DNA of 64,000 bases from positions 806,001 to 870,000 of the forward strand of contig NZ_JQMR01000001.1 of assembly GCF_000744825.1 (NCBI RefSeq). Direction: 5' to 3'. Below the pieces are notes generated by a model. The model did no database searches. It was not told where the DNA came from and saw only the letters and a program-made list of their open reading frames with translations. Source of the stretch: Carnobacterium mobile DSM 4848. GTDB lineage: Bacteria; Bacillota; Bacilli; Lactobacillales; Carnobacteriaceae. Below, piece by piece: positions 44,495 to 53,360 of the stretch (its first letter is position 1; each line of letters starts with the position of its first letter). The translations under genes and the position numbers were made by a program.

Positions 44495-44956
44495 GACAGC
44501 CCTTCCTTTCCACATGCAGCTCTGCATGAATGATATTTTTATCATAAGTAACATTTTAATATATTTTCTCACTTTTTTCAGTTAATTCCTTATTTAATTT
44601 AACTTAATTTTAACGTTTTGTATACCATTAAGTCGATGAAAACAGTAAAAAAAGTAAGGGGGAGAATAGAAAAGGCTATTTTCTTTTTTCTTCGACAACC
44701 TAACAATTTCAATTAATGGCTTAAGAAGACCAGTCATTAAAAAAAATAATTTTTTTTAGTTCCGGCTTGTATTTTTTCAGAAGAGTTTTATTATGTTAAC
44801 TAGTGGCACCGCTATTACAAAAAATTGGTATAAGAGGCAACTTAAACCAGTTTCCAAACTAATTCCAGTTGTTTCTCATCCAGAAAATGAGTAACAGAGT
44901 TTATGGGTTAATGTGAAGTAATTAACAAATCTTAAAGAATAGGTAGGTATTTAGTT
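44495..44956. other. Intergenic region without recognisable gene
   Basis: About 460 bases between the divergently transcribed DUF3397 gene and the broken gene at 44957. It is very AT-rich with long A and T runs around 44738-44760. I saw no convincing open frame, hairpin terminator or copy of the dispersed repeats. It must hold the promoters of both flanking genes but I could not place them with confidence. Confidence 0.5.
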
Positions 44957-45309
44957 ATGGACATCAATTTTACAGAAAAAGACCGTCAAGATATTGAAGA
45001 AACAGCTCAACATTTATCGCTGACCAAAGAAGAATATCTTTTAAATCTTCATCAAAAAACAGCGTTACTAAAACGTCCTTAAAAGATTGGGAAAAATTTA
45101 GAGACTTCATTGATGACTATCATCATATGTTGGATAATTTATACGAGTATAATTACAAAATACAAGACTTAATAGAAGCAAACCATGACACAAAAGTAAT
45201 TGATGCTATTCTCCATTTTCTAGATACTACCGTTAAAAACCCTATGATTCTGACACAGATTTACAATATTTATAAAGAACAAAATGAAGAGCCGCCTTCC
45301 GATTTTTAA
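44957..45309 (+). pseudogene. Frameshifted paralogue of the unknown gene at 11772
   Basis: From ATG at 44957 (AGGTAGG upstream) the first frame reads MDINFTEKDRQDIEETAQHL for 41 codons and stops at 45080. The frame that continues the homology (KDWEKFRDFIDDYHHMLDNL ... YNIYKEQNEEP) is entered by a -1 change within or just after the A6 run at 45054-45059. One extra A there would restore a protein of about 117 residues, the same size as the product of 11772-12128. The A tract is not in the phase of a standard slippery heptamer, so a disrupted gene or a sequence error is more likely than recoding. Confidence 0.8.
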
Positions 45310-45315
45310 AAAGAA

Positions 45316-45350
45316 AGTAAAAAGAGCCCCCTGCTTCGAGAGAGGCTCTT
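45316..45350 (-). terminator. Terminator between the broken gene and the membrane protein gene
   Basis: AAGAGCC / GGCTCTT stem with a 15-base loop at 45322-45350; on the minus strand it is followed by TTTTTAC, so it fits best as the end of the membrane protein transcript. Confidence 0.6.
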
Positions 45351-45443
45351 CCTTAATTTCATCATCCCTTATATAAGATAACAAATAGTTTTTCTATATT
45401 TTTACTTATATCGAACTTTAACCATGCATTGCATTCAATTGAT

Positions 45444-46496
45444 TTACATTTTTTCTTCATTACGTTTTCTCACAAAATTCGATCCCCATAATCCAGCTAG
45501 AGAAGTTACGATCATGCCTAATAGCAAAGCAACAAATCCCCAAATAGAAGCTTTTGCTGTAGCATTTGACGCTTCTTCTGCTTTTACTCTAGCTTCTTCA
45601 ATGGTTTGATCGATTTTCTGCTGCGCTTCTTCGATACTTTGAGAAGCTTGGTTTAATTTTGTTTCTGCTTCTTTAGAAGCAGACTGTGCAGCATTATAGA
45701 TATTATCCGTTGCCTTTTTAGCTTCTTCTTCGTTTAAATCCGTATTCGACTCTACAGCATTAGCGATAGCATCTTTGTCAACAGAATCTGTAATTTTTTG
45801 TGATCTATTTTTTAAAGATTCTGTTGTAGAAGAAATAATTTCATCTGAATTTTCAGGATTCACTGCTAACTCTTTTCCTGCTTGAACAATTTCCTCTGTT
45901 GCTGCACTCAACTGATCATTGAGGTAATCTGGTTGTAATTCTGGGATATCTGTATCTTTCAATACATCATTAACTTGGCTTTCCATTTCGTTAGTATCAA
46001 CTTCGCCTACATTATCAACGATTTTGTCAAAACTACTTGAAACGACATCACTTGCGCTGGAAGCAACAGTAGCTACTCCCTTTCCAGTTACTGAGAATAC
46101 ACTACCTAAAGCTGAGCCTACAGCTGAAAATACACCGGCAGTCAAATATGAAAGCATGATCAATAATACCAATACACTTGTTGCCCAAGTTAGAAAACCA
46201 TGGACTACTCCGACGCGACGTGAAGTTACTCCTGCTATAAATCCAGCAGCTATCAAGGAAAGTAAAAATGCGATGATCGTCCAAATGATTAAGCCTGTTC
46301 CAACCCCGTCTAATGGGTTATTAGATGTAGGCTCGACTGTTCCAAAACCAATAGCTGATCCAATTAAAGAAAGCGTAAACAAACTAGCTGAAAATGTCAC
46401 AACTCCTGCAAAAACAGCAGACCAAGAGATATTAAAACCGGCTTCTTCACCCTCCACTAGATACCTTCTGAAGCCCTTAGATCTGTTTTCTTTCAT
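45444..46496 (-). CDS. Multi-pass membrane protein with a large helical domain, unknown function
   Basis: No named family recognised. The 350-residue protein has three N-terminal transmembrane segments (about 24-50, 67-90, 97-120) rich in G, A and S. A region of about 180 polar residues follows, full of S, E, D, N and A, and predicted coiled-coil or apolipoprotein-like (DIYNAAQSASKEAETKL, QSIEEAQQKIDQTIEEA). A final transmembrane segment (about 318-340) and a basic tail VRKRNEEKM complete it. It may act in envelope or stress functions, but this is a guess. It is monocistronic with divergent repeats upstream. Confidence 0.8.
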   Translation of the reverse strand: MKENRSKGFRRYLVEGEEAGFNISWSAVFAGVVTFSASLFTLSLIGSAIGFGTVEPTSNNPLDGVGTGLIIWTIIAFLLSLIAAGFIAGVTSRRVGVVHGFLTWATSVLVLLIMLSYLTAGVFSAVGSALGSVFSVTGKGVATVASSASDVVSSSFDKIVDNVGEVDTNEMESQVNDVLKDTDIPELQPDYLNDQLSAATEEIVQAGKELAVNPENSDEIISSTTESLKNRSQKITDSVDKDAIANAVESNTDLNEEEAKKATDNIYNAAQSASKEAETKLNQASQSIEEAQQKIDQTIEEARVKAEEASNATAKASIWGFVALLLGMIVTSLAGLWGSNFVRKRNEEKM

Positions 46497-46609
46497 TTTC
46501 CTTCAGCTCCTCTGTCTTAAAATTTACGAAACTATTTATCGCCTAATTTAAGCATAAAGCCTTTCATCTTTAATTTCAAACTTCCTGTTTTTGATTAAAT
46601 TTCTCAAAA

Positions 46610-46649
46610 AAAAAAGGATTCCAACTATTTAAATAGTTGGAATCCTTTT
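46610..46649. terminator. Perfect palindromic bidirectional terminator
   Basis: GGATTCCAACTATTT / AAATAGTTGGAATCC (46616-46645), a 15-base perfect stem with A11-ish run on the left and T4 on the right. No plus-strand gene ends here; it would stop minus-strand read-through from rpmF towards the membrane protein gene. Confidence 0.85.
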
Positions 46650-46680
46650 AGCTAGTTAATAATTTTATCTTTGATTTTAA

Positions 46681-46844
46681 AAAAGCGGGCAAGCCCGCCT
46701 TGACCCCATAAAATAGGAGACTTCCAGCTTTAGCTAGTTACGTCGAATAGTATAAAACTCACATAGCGAGACTTTAGGTCCTACTTTATTTATCTGATTT
46801 ACGAGGAGGCAAGGTTTGAAAGCTAGACATTGAATGCAGAAAAA
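46681..46844 (-). repeat. Dispersed intergenic repeat, family 2, compact copy
   Basis: Read on the minus strand from 46844 it begins TTTCTGCATTCAATGTCTAG and matches 2361-2487 and then 2594-2615, lacking the 106-bp insert of that copy. It ends in GCGGGC-TT-GCCCGC followed by a T run (46698-46680), which could itself act as a terminator for minus-strand transcripts. It lies in the 440-base gap between rpmF and the membrane protein gene. Confidence 0.75.
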
Positions 46845-46865
46845 CTATAATACCCTACTCGATAT

Positions 46866-46903
46866 AAAAAAACTTCTTTGAGCCATGGTCTCAAAGAAGT
46901 TTT
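46866..46903 (-). terminator. rpmF operon terminator
   Basis: Perfect stem AACTTCTTTGAG / CTCAAAGAAGTT with loop ACCATGG and a T run on the minus strand, 36 bases after the rpmF stop codon. Confidence 0.93.
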
Positions 46904-46938
46904 AGATTATTATCTCAGGATGAAGTAAATCAGCTGCT

Positions 46939-47118
46939 TTAAGCTTCTTTGCTAACTACTTCTTTACCGTCATAATGTCCACATGCTGCACAAACGTGAT
47001 GGCTTTTTTTCAATTCGCCACAGTTTGGACATGCGTTCATACCAGGTACTTCTAATTTAAAATGCGTACGACGTCTGTTTTTCTTGCTTTTTGATGTTCT
47101 TCTTTTTGGTACTGCCAT
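46939..47118 (-). CDS. rpmF: 50S ribosomal protein L32
   Basis: Small zinc-ribbon protein of the large subunit. The 59-residue sequence begins [19 protein letters not shown] and has the zinc ligands C30, C33, C43 and C46 in NACPNCGEL and HVCAACGHY, so this is the zinc-containing form. It ends [18 protein letters not shown] precedes the ATG by nine bases. It follows the yceD gene by 66 bases, a near-universal pairing in bacteria. Short enough to be missed by length-limited gene finding. Confidence 0.97.
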   Translation of the reverse strand: MAVPKRRTSKSKKNRRRTHFKLEVPGMNACPNCGELKKSHHVCAACGHYDGKEVVSKEA

Positions 47119-47184
47119 TCTCTACACCTCCTTAAAGATTCCTTCTATTTCTAATTTGTTTACTTAGAAAAGAAGCTATGTTTT

Positions 47185-47751
47185 CTAATCTTGCTCCTCA
47201 TCATTTGATTCGTCTTTAAACAAATCTTTCAAACCAGCAAAACGAGGATCGACCTTGTTTGATTCTTGTGCTGTTTTTTCTGAAAGATAATCTTCTTCAG
47301 ATACCACAACCCAGTCATTTCCACTCGGCATCTTATGTTCTTTTTCTTCTTCTTCAGTAAATACTTGCATTGGAAGATTCAACAAGATAGCATCTTCAAT
47401 TGCTTCAGATAAATCAATCAGATCTTTATCTAGATAAATCACTGTTCCATCTTCTTCTTCAATTGTATAATCTGCTACATGTTTTGGAACATAAATCTCA
47501 TCTACCACTAGTGATAGAGGTACTGATACTGGTTCTAATGATCTTGCAGAAGGTAGTGTCACATCTAATGAAACAACCATATGAAGCAAGATGTCAAATT
47601 CTTGAACACTCAGCTTTCCTTCCAAATGAATGGTGGAAACGTCTAATATTTCTTTTTCTCTCTTCATCAATGATTCTTTTAAATCCACTGTTTCAGAAAA
47701 AATAAGCGGTTCAAAGCGGTACTTTTGCAATTCGTCTAATGACCATTTCAT
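47185..47751 (-). CDS. yceD: YceD-family (DUF177) protein
   Basis: Conserved partner of rpmF, implicated in 23S rRNA processing in plants and bacteria. The 188-residue acidic protein starts MKWSLDELQKYRFEPLIFSE and contains the family core: CxxC is absent, as common in Firmicutes; LEGKLSVQEFDILLHMVVSLDVTLPSARSLEPVSVPLSL corresponds to the conserved strand pair, and the C-terminal half carries PKVDPRFAGLKDLF-like KVDPRFAGLKDLFKDES, a hallmark of DUF177. First gene of the rpmF operon. Confidence 0.93.
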   Translation of the reverse strand: MKWSLDELQKYRFEPLIFSETVDLKESLMKREKEILDVSTIHLEGKLSVQEFDILLHMVVSLDVTLPSARSLEPVSVPLSLVVDEIYVPKHVADYTIEEEDGTVIYLDKDLIDLSEAIEDAILLNLPMQVFTEEEEKEHKMPSGNDWVVVSEEDYLSEKTAQESNKVDPRFAGLKDLFKDESNDEEQD

Positions 47752-47882
47752 TTTACATCACTCCTAAAGCAACAAAGGTAATTATACTAGTCTCTTGTAC
47801 CTTTGTCAACGTATTTTACCTTACACCTAAAAACCTAAACATCTAGTTTTCATTAGCGTTTTCACAAAAAAACGAATGAATT

Positions 47883-49079
47883 TTATTTTTGTCTGAGAGG
47901 CTGTCTACGAAAGTCTTGCGGCTTTGCTAAAGCAGAAAAGCCTAAATTATAAACTTCGCCAGCTTTAATATCAAATTGCCATAAGGATGAATTTTTTTGC
48001 TGTATATTATTAAGTAAGGGCAGATTACTCTCTTTTTTCATGTGATTTAAAAAAGCTTGTCCTTTTTTATTAAAGCCTAAGATGTGAACAGCTTTAGGAG
48101 ATTGCAATTCTTCCATCATTTCTTCTGTCTTTACATTCAATAAAATATAAAGGCACAAGCGTTGCAATCTAACCCAAGTATACCGTTTATTTTTAACTAA
48201 TGAAATAAAATGATCGAAATTTTTTGCTTCTTTGCTTTTTTCTTTTAACCGGTATTCGATTCCTTCGTTCATTTGATAGATCGTCCTTAACTCCACGACC
48301 GATTGTATGGTTAGCTGATATTTTAGATAAGGCCAAAACGTTTCCCAACTCACCAACTCCGCGTCGTCTAATGCTTTGGCAGTTGTCTCAGGTATAACCT
48401 CTTTTAATCTATTCAATGCATGCAAAAGATCCGTATCTTCTCTTAATGTTTTCCGAATAGCTGTTGCACTAGCCATTTTTTCTTGAGGCATGAACTCTTG
48501 TTCATGATAGCCGGATCCTGACCTTTTGACAGTATGCAAAACCATTGGATTAGCATATTTTACGTTTTCTTTAGCATAAGCTAAACCCAGTATGGAGTTC
48601 GGCATACTTAAATCAAGATTTTTTGAGGGAAATAAGTCAGCAATTATCTGTTGCATTTGAGCTGCATAAGTCATACCGTTGTTTCTTACCTCTTTAAATC
48701 GCTTTTCAATCTCTGCTGTTTCATCAGCTAAACATTCAGCTAATTTTTGAAAGTCTTCAGCTTCGCCGCTTTCAACTCCGAAGCATAACTGGTCACATCC
48801 TATGGCTTGCAATAATGAAATTCCGCCTTTTGCAAAATAATCAGCAGGTTGAATACAAAAAGCAGTTGGCAATTCAATGATCAGATCTGCTCCTCCAGAT
48901 AAAGCCATTTGGGCTCTTGTCCACTTATCTACAATTGCCGGTTCTCCGCGTTGCAAAAAATTACCGCTCATAACAGCAATGATCACATCTGCTCCTGTTA
49001 TCTTCTTTGCCTGCTGTAAATGATAAAGATGTCCATTATGAAATGGATTATACTCTACGATTACACCGCAACTTTTCAT
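47883..49079 (-). CDS. tmcAL: tRNA(Met) cytidine acetate ligase TmcAL (YlbM)
   Basis: Makes N4-acetylcytidine at the wobble position of elongator tRNA-Met using acetate and ATP. The 398-residue protein starts MKSCGVIVEYNPFHNGHLYHL, the nucleotidyltransferase HxGH-type motif (HNGH, about residues 15-18), followed by VMSGNFLQRGEPAIVDKW and ADLIIELP. The C-terminal helical domain completes it. Length is normal. It lies 17 bases downstream of recQ on the same strand. Confidence 0.95.
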   Translation of the reverse strand: MKSCGVIVEYNPFHNGHLYHLQQAKKITGADVIIAVMSGNFLQRGEPAIVDKWTRAQMALSGGADLIIELPTAFCIQPADYFAKGGISLLQAIGCDQLCFGVESGEAEDFQKLAECLADETAEIEKRFKEVRNNGMTYAAQMQQIIADLFPSKNLDLSMPNSILGLAYAKENVKYANPMVLHTVKRSGSGYHEQEFMPQEKMASATAIRKTLREDTDLLHALNRLKEVIPETTAKALDDAELVSWETFWPYLKYQLTIQSVVELRTIYQMNEGIEYRLKEKSKEAKNFDHFISLVKNKRYTWVRLQRLCLYILLNVKTEEMMEELQSPKAVHILGFNKKGQAFLNHMKKESNLPLLNNIQQKNSSLWQFDIKAGEVYNLGFSALAKPQDFRRQPLRQK

Positions 49080-49096
49080 TTTTACCCTCGCTTTAT

Positions 49097-50866
49097 TTAA
49101 CTAGTTACTTTACTATTTTTTAATTCTTCGAGAAATACAGCACCATATTTTTCCAGCTTATTTTCCCCCACACCTTTGATTTTCAATAGTTCATTTTCTG
49201 TTTGTGGTAAGAATTGGCACATCTGTTTTAGCGTTTCATCTGAAAAAATAACATAAGGCGGAACTTTTTGAACACTGGCTAACTCCTTACGAATCTCTCT
49301 TAATCGATCGAACAAGACATCATCAATAGCTAATTTGTGCGCTTGTTGTGCTTGTTTTCGGGTAACCCTGCTTTCCCCTTTCAAGATAGTTACGCCTTTT
49401 TCAGTTAATTTCAACAGAGGATATTGTCCATCAGTCGGAGCTAAATACTTTTCAGCAGTCAAATAGTCGATCAATTGAGTAACCTCTTTTTGGGCCGTTC
49501 CTTTCATTAAACCATACGTCGAAAGTTGATCAAAATTCCATTGCTTGATTTTTTGATCTTTTGAACCCGTCAAAACTTTCATAACCATTGACTTTCCAAA
49601 TGTTTCTCCCATCCTTTTAACACACGACAAAACCTTTTGTGTCTCTGTTGTAATATCAATCGCTTCTCGTTCATCTAAGCAATTACTGCACTGTCCGCAT
49701 TCTTCGCATTGGTCTCCAAAATAATGCACAATATAGCACTGTAGACACATTTGCGTTGATCCATACTGTGCCATCTCTCTTAGCTTGGCATACTCCATTT
49801 TTTTATGTTCTTCATCCATTGCAGATTGTTCGATAAAGTAATGTTGAATCTGCATATCTTGTGGTGAAAACAGTAATATTGTATCGCTAGGGAGTCCATC
49901 ACGACCAGCACGACCGGCTTCTTGATAATACGCTTCAATATTTTTTGGGATTTGGTAATGGATCACAAAACGCACATTGCTTTTATCGATCCCCATTCCG
50001 AAAGCATTTGTAGCTACCATAACTGCAACTTCATCATAAAGAAATTTCTCTTGCCAATCGCTTCTTTCTTCTTCTTTCATGCCGCCATGATATTTTCCTG
50101 CAAGAATATGATGAGAGGTTAACAATTCGTAAATGCGTTCAACTTCTTTGCGGGTGCTGGCATAAATAATTCCTGATTGTCCTTTATTGATTGTTAAATA
50201 ATCTAATAAGTAGCGATTCCGCTCTTGTCCCTTAACGACTTGAAAAGCTAAATTATCACGGACAAAGCCTGTATTTACCCGGTTTTTCTCTTCTATTCCT
50301 AATAATTCTAGAATATCATCCGAAACAAGAGGCGTAGCAGTGGCAGTTAAAGCAAGAATAGTCGGTCGATAAACTGATCGTTGAATGGTCTCGCATAAAG
50401 ACAGATAACTGGGCCTAAAATCATGCCCCCATTGTGAAATACAGTGCGCTTCATCAATCGCAATCATTGAGATTTTTACTGACTTCATCAAATAATAAAT
50501 TTCTTCAGTTTGAAAACGTTCCGGTGCGACATAAACTAGTTTATATTTTCCATTACTGGCATCCTTCAGTCGTTCATTCATTTCTACTGAAGAAAGCGTA
50601 CTGTTTAGGTAAGTCGCTGAAATACCTAATTCCGTTAAAGCATCTACCTGGTCTTTCATCAAAGAGATCAAAGGAGAAATTACAATGGTTACTCCATCAA
50701 AAACCAATGCTGGAATTTGATAACAAAGCGACTTGCCGCCGCCTGTAGGCATGATAGCTAACGCATCTTGCCCATTCAAAATCTTCTCAATCACTTCTGA
50801 TTGACCATGACGGAATTCATTAAAGCCATAGATTTCATGAAGTAATTGATAAGCTCTTGTTAACAT
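49097..50866 (-). CDS. recQ: ATP-dependent DNA helicase RecQ
   Basis: 3'-5' DNA helicase in recombination and replication-fork repair. The 589-residue protein has Walker A MPTGGGKSLCYQ near residue 40, the DEAH box AIDEAHCISQWGHDFRP, motif VI YYQEAGRAGRDGLPS, the zinc-binding cluster CLQCYIVHYFGDQCEECGQC, a winged-helix RQC region, and a C-terminal HRDC domain (about 510-585, LFDRLREIRKELA). This is the complete RecQ layout. ATG at 50866 with AAGGAGGTG. Confidence 0.96.
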   Translation of the reverse strand: MLTRAYQLLHEIYGFNEFRHGQSEVIEKILNGQDALAIMPTGGGKSLCYQIPALVFDGVTIVISPLISLMKDQVDALTELGISATYLNSTLSSVEMNERLKDASNGKYKLVYVAPERFQTEEIYYLMKSVKISMIAIDEAHCISQWGHDFRPSYLSLCETIQRSVYRPTILALTATATPLVSDDILELLGIEEKNRVNTGFVRDNLAFQVVKGQERNRYLLDYLTINKGQSGIIYASTRKEVERIYELLTSHHILAGKYHGGMKEEERSDWQEKFLYDEVAVMVATNAFGMGIDKSNVRFVIHYQIPKNIEAYYQEAGRAGRDGLPSDTILLFSPQDMQIQHYFIEQSAMDEEHKKMEYAKLREMAQYGSTQMCLQCYIVHYFGDQCEECGQCSNCLDEREAIDITTETQKVLSCVKRMGETFGKSMVMKVLTGSKDQKIKQWNFDQLSTYGLMKGTAQKEVTQLIDYLTAEKYLAPTDGQYPLLKLTEKGVTILKGESRVTRKQAQQAHKLAIDDVLFDRLREIRKELASVQKVPPYVIFSDETLKQMCQFLPQTENELLKIKGVGENKLEKYGAVFLEELKNSKVTS

Positions 50867-50899
50867 ACCGCACCTCCTTTTTATAAATTCATTCCCTTT

Positions 50900-50945
50900 T
50901 CAGGAGAAAAAAACAGAAAAATCCATTTCGATTCTCCTGTTTTTA
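50900..50945 (-). terminator. Probable terminator of the yqe operon
   Basis: CAGGAGAA (right) and TTCTCCTG (left) can pair across a 24-base T-rich loop, with a nested ACAG...CTGT and T7. It lies after the yqeM stop codon and before the recQ start. Of moderate strength. Confidence 0.5.
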
Positions 50946-50978
50946 TTGTGTTCATTCATCCGTTTGATTTACACGTTA

Positions 50979-51716
50979 TTATTTTTTACACACAAAAAAC
51001 CAACGGGAAGAGTCATCTTTTACTTCTGTCTCACCAAATTCAGCACTTGTTTTTATTGAAGTAAAACCTGCCTGTTGCAGCATATCATAGTAAACTGCTA
51101 ATGGATAAGTACGTTCTTTGTGCGTTTCATCAAAACGCTCATACTTGTCCGATTCTTCTTCATACACAAAAAAAGTTAAATCATGTTCGATAGAATGCTC
51201 GCTGTCTCCGCTATAGCTTTTCCACAAAAAACTGATGTCTTCTGATTGGTCATTGTACATGTATCCTGGAAAAACTTCATCTATCTGATAAAGAGAATGC
51301 ACATCAAACAGAAACATACCAGAATCATTCAACGTTTGATACACTTCTTTAAAAACTGATAAAACAGCTTCTTTATGCGGCATATAACAAATAGAATCAG
51401 AAAAACAAGTTACTGCATCGTATTTCCCCACTTCTGATAAATCTAACATATCCCCTTCAATAAGCGGCAATTGTAGGCCTTCAGACCATGCTCGTTCATT
51501 AGCTAGACTCAACATGTTAGCTGATAAGTCCAGTCCTGTCACAGCATAACCGCGTTTCTTTAACATTATGGCTAATGCTCCAGTTCCGCAAGCTAATTCT
51601 AGTACGGTTTGCTTCTTATTTTGAAGTTCTTGGTCAACAAAGTTCCCCCAACGTTCGTAAAGTGTTTCATCCATGATCGCATCATAAATTTGAGCAAATG
51701 TTTGATAACTCATCAC
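50979..51716 (-). CDS. yqeM: YqeM-type SAM-dependent methyltransferase
   Basis: Class I methyltransferase of unknown substrate, conserved at the end of the yqe cluster. The 245-residue sequence has motif I TVLELACGTGALAIML (about residues 39-54), the acidic ribose contact VTGLDLSANML, and PLIEGDMLDL and CFSDSICYM downstream. It lies three bases after rsfS. Role is inferred only from the conserved neighbourhood with ribosome-assembly genes. Confidence 0.9.
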   Translation of the reverse strand: MMSYQTFAQIYDAIMDETLYERWGNFVDQELQNKKQTVLELACGTGALAIMLKKRGYAVTGLDLSANMLSLANERAWSEGLQLPLIEGDMLDLSEVGKYDAVTCFSDSICYMPHKEAVLSVFKEVYQTLNDSGMFLFDVHSLYQIDEVFPGYMYNDQSEDISFLWKSYSGDSEHSIEHDLTFFVYEEESDKYERFDETHKERTYPLAVYYDMLQQAGFTSIKTSAEFGETEVKDDSSRWFFVCKK

Positions 51717-51719
51717 TGA

Positions 51720-52082
51720 TTAAACCATTTTCGTGATGTCAACTAATGGGGCATCACTCCATAATTTTTCAAGATTGTAAAATGCTCGTTCAGAATAATG
51801 GAAAACATGAACGACTACATCGCCTAAATCAATCAACAACCATTTTGCAGATTCACGGCCTTCAACCCTTTTTACTTCAAGTCCTGCTTTTTGTACTTGA
51901 TCAATGATTTCATCAGCAATCGCTTGAACTTGTTTTTCATTATTCCCGTGCATCACAACAAAATAGTCTGCTAATATCGAGATTTCTCTAACATCCATTG
52001 CTAAAATATCTTCTGCGCGTTTGTCATCCCCAGCTTTTACTACTAAACCTAACAATTTTTCACTTGTTTCTTCTGACATCAT
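51720..52082 (-). CDS. rsfS: Ribosomal silencing factor RsfS
   Basis: Binds uL14 of the 50S subunit and blocks 70S formation in starvation. The 120-residue protein has the family signature: DKRAEDILAMDVREISILADYFVV near residue 18, GNNEKQVQAIADEI, and GRESAKWLLIDLGDVVVHVFHYSERAFYNLEKLWSDAP at the end. Length is normal. It follows yqeK by seven bases. Confidence 0.96.
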   Translation of the reverse strand: MMSEETSEKLLGLVVKAGDDKRAEDILAMDVREISILADYFVVMHGNNEKQVQAIADEIIDQVQKAGLEVKRVEGRESAKWLLIDLGDVVVHVFHYSERAFYNLEKLWSDAPLVDITKMV

Positions 52083-52089
52083 ATTCCTC

Positions 52090-52698
52090 CTATGGTTTCG
52101 CTACCCATGCATTATACGTTTCGATTGCTTTGGGGTAAATTTTTCTTTTGGTCGTAATTAAATGTTGCAGTGTATGTTCCGTTTCAAATGCTACAGCTTG
52201 TTCTAAATCCATTGCAGCCAATTTCCTAGCTTCCTCAACTCCTGGAAAATCACGTCCAGCTTCAATATAATCAGCAACGTAAATGACTTGTTCTAATAAA
52301 GACATCTCAGCAGCACCTACTGTATGGCAACGTATTGCATTTAAAATTTCTATATTTTGAACATGCAATTCTTTTTTTACTAAGATGGCTCCAACAGGTC
52401 CATGCCAAATCTCGCTGCCATATTGTAACAATTCTAAATCTAAATTTGCACTGATAATCAAGTCATGCATCTCGCGAGGATTGCGTTCTTTTGCATAATC
52501 ATGCGTCAATGCTGCTATACTAGCAGCTTCTATAGAAACACCATAACGCTGAGCTAACTCGACAGCGGCTTTTTCGACACCTAATACATGCTTGAACCGT
52601 TTTGAGCTCATTTGTGCTTGTACTTTTTCAAGTAATTCATTTCTATCTAACGGGATATACTCACCACTATAGATCAGTTCGTCTGGTTTTATCATCAT
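52090..52698 (-). CDS. yqeK: YqeK, HD-domain diadenosine tetraphosphatase family
   Basis: HD-superfamily hydrolase; YqeK proteins have been shown to cleave Ap4A symmetrically in several Gram-positives. The 202-residue sequence has the metal ligands in RFKHVLGVEKAA (H near 38) and ALTHDYAKERNP (the HD pair near residue 66), then HGPVGAIL and IRCHTVGAAEM. The start at 52698 overlaps the end of nadD by 32 bases, indicating tight coupling. Confidence 0.93.
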   Translation of the reverse strand: MMIKPDELIYSGEYIPLDRNELLEKVQAQMSSKRFKHVLGVEKAAVELAQRYGVSIEAASIAALTHDYAKERNPREMHDLIISANLDLELLQYGSEIWHGPVGAILVKKELHVQNIEILNAIRCHTVGAAEMSLLEQVIYVADYIEAGRDFPGVEEARKLAAMDLEQAVAFETEHTLQHLITTKRKIYPKAIETYNAWVAKP

Positions 52699-53332
52699 TT
52701 TGATATAACCCCTTTTCAGAAATATACGCTAATGTCTCATCAGGAATTAAGTAACGAACAGAACACTTCGTTTCCAATTTTTTACGTACTAACGTTGAAC
52801 TAATATTCACTGATGGAACATCTACCCAAATAATGGGATAAGTAGTAGTCAATGCGTAGCCAGGTCGATTCACGCCTACAAATTGTACTAACTGCAACAA
52901 CTCTTCGATTTTATACCATTTAGGCAAATATTCTACCATATCGCCTCCGATAATAAAATAGTAGTCCGTATCTGGGTTAGCTCTCGTCAATTGTAACATA
53001 GTATCGTAGGTATAACTTTTTCCGCCTCTTTCGACTTCACTTTTTTCAATATCAAAAAAAGGATTATTTTGTATAGCAGCTTCCACCATTTTCATACGAT
53101 GAGCAGCTTCAATAGCTGTCTTCTTGTCTTGATGCGGCGGATTAGCACTTGGCATAAAGCATACTTTATCTAGCCCCAGTTGTTGACCTACTTGGTCTGC
53201 AATAATCAAATGGCCGATATGCGGCGGATTAAAGGTCCCTCCAAGGATACCTACTTTTTTTCGTTCTGTTCTTTCAGGTATACTGTTTGTAAGAACTTCT
53301 GTCTGATTAAAAGAAACCGTCTGCCTTTTCAA
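52667..53332 (-). CDS. nadD: Nicotinate-nucleotide adenylyltransferase NadD
   Basis: Makes deamido-NAD from nicotinate mononucleotide and ATP. The 221-residue protein has the nucleotidyltransferase motif KVGILGGTFNPPHIGHLIIA (residues 24-43), with HIGH at about 36-39, and the C-terminal ISSTLVRKKL, a variant of the ISSTxIR signature. I chose TTG at 53332 because AAAGGTG ends six bases upstream; a GTG three codons earlier overlaps that site. Length includes about 20 extra N-terminal residues relative to many homologues. Confidence 0.94.
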   Translation of the reverse strand: MKRQTVSFNQTEVLTNSIPERTERKKVGILGGTFNPPHIGHLIIADQVGQQLGLDKVCFMPSANPPHQDKKTAIEAAHRMKMVEAAIQNNPFFDIEKSEVERGGKSYTYDTMLQLTRANPDTDYYFIIGGDMVEYLPKWYKIEELLQLVQFVGVNRPGYALTTTYPIIWVDVPSVNISSTLVRKKLETKCSVRYLIPDETLAYISEKGLYQNDDKTRRTDL

Positions 53333-53360
53333 AATAATCACCTTTCTTTACTTTTTATTC

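Noticed and set aside
45054-45080. Programmed frameshift in the broken paralogue, as proposed for the intron RT
   Set aside because: The A6 tract is not in the X XXY YYZ phase of the upstream frame and I see no stable hairpin just downstream; a disrupted gene or sequence error is simpler.
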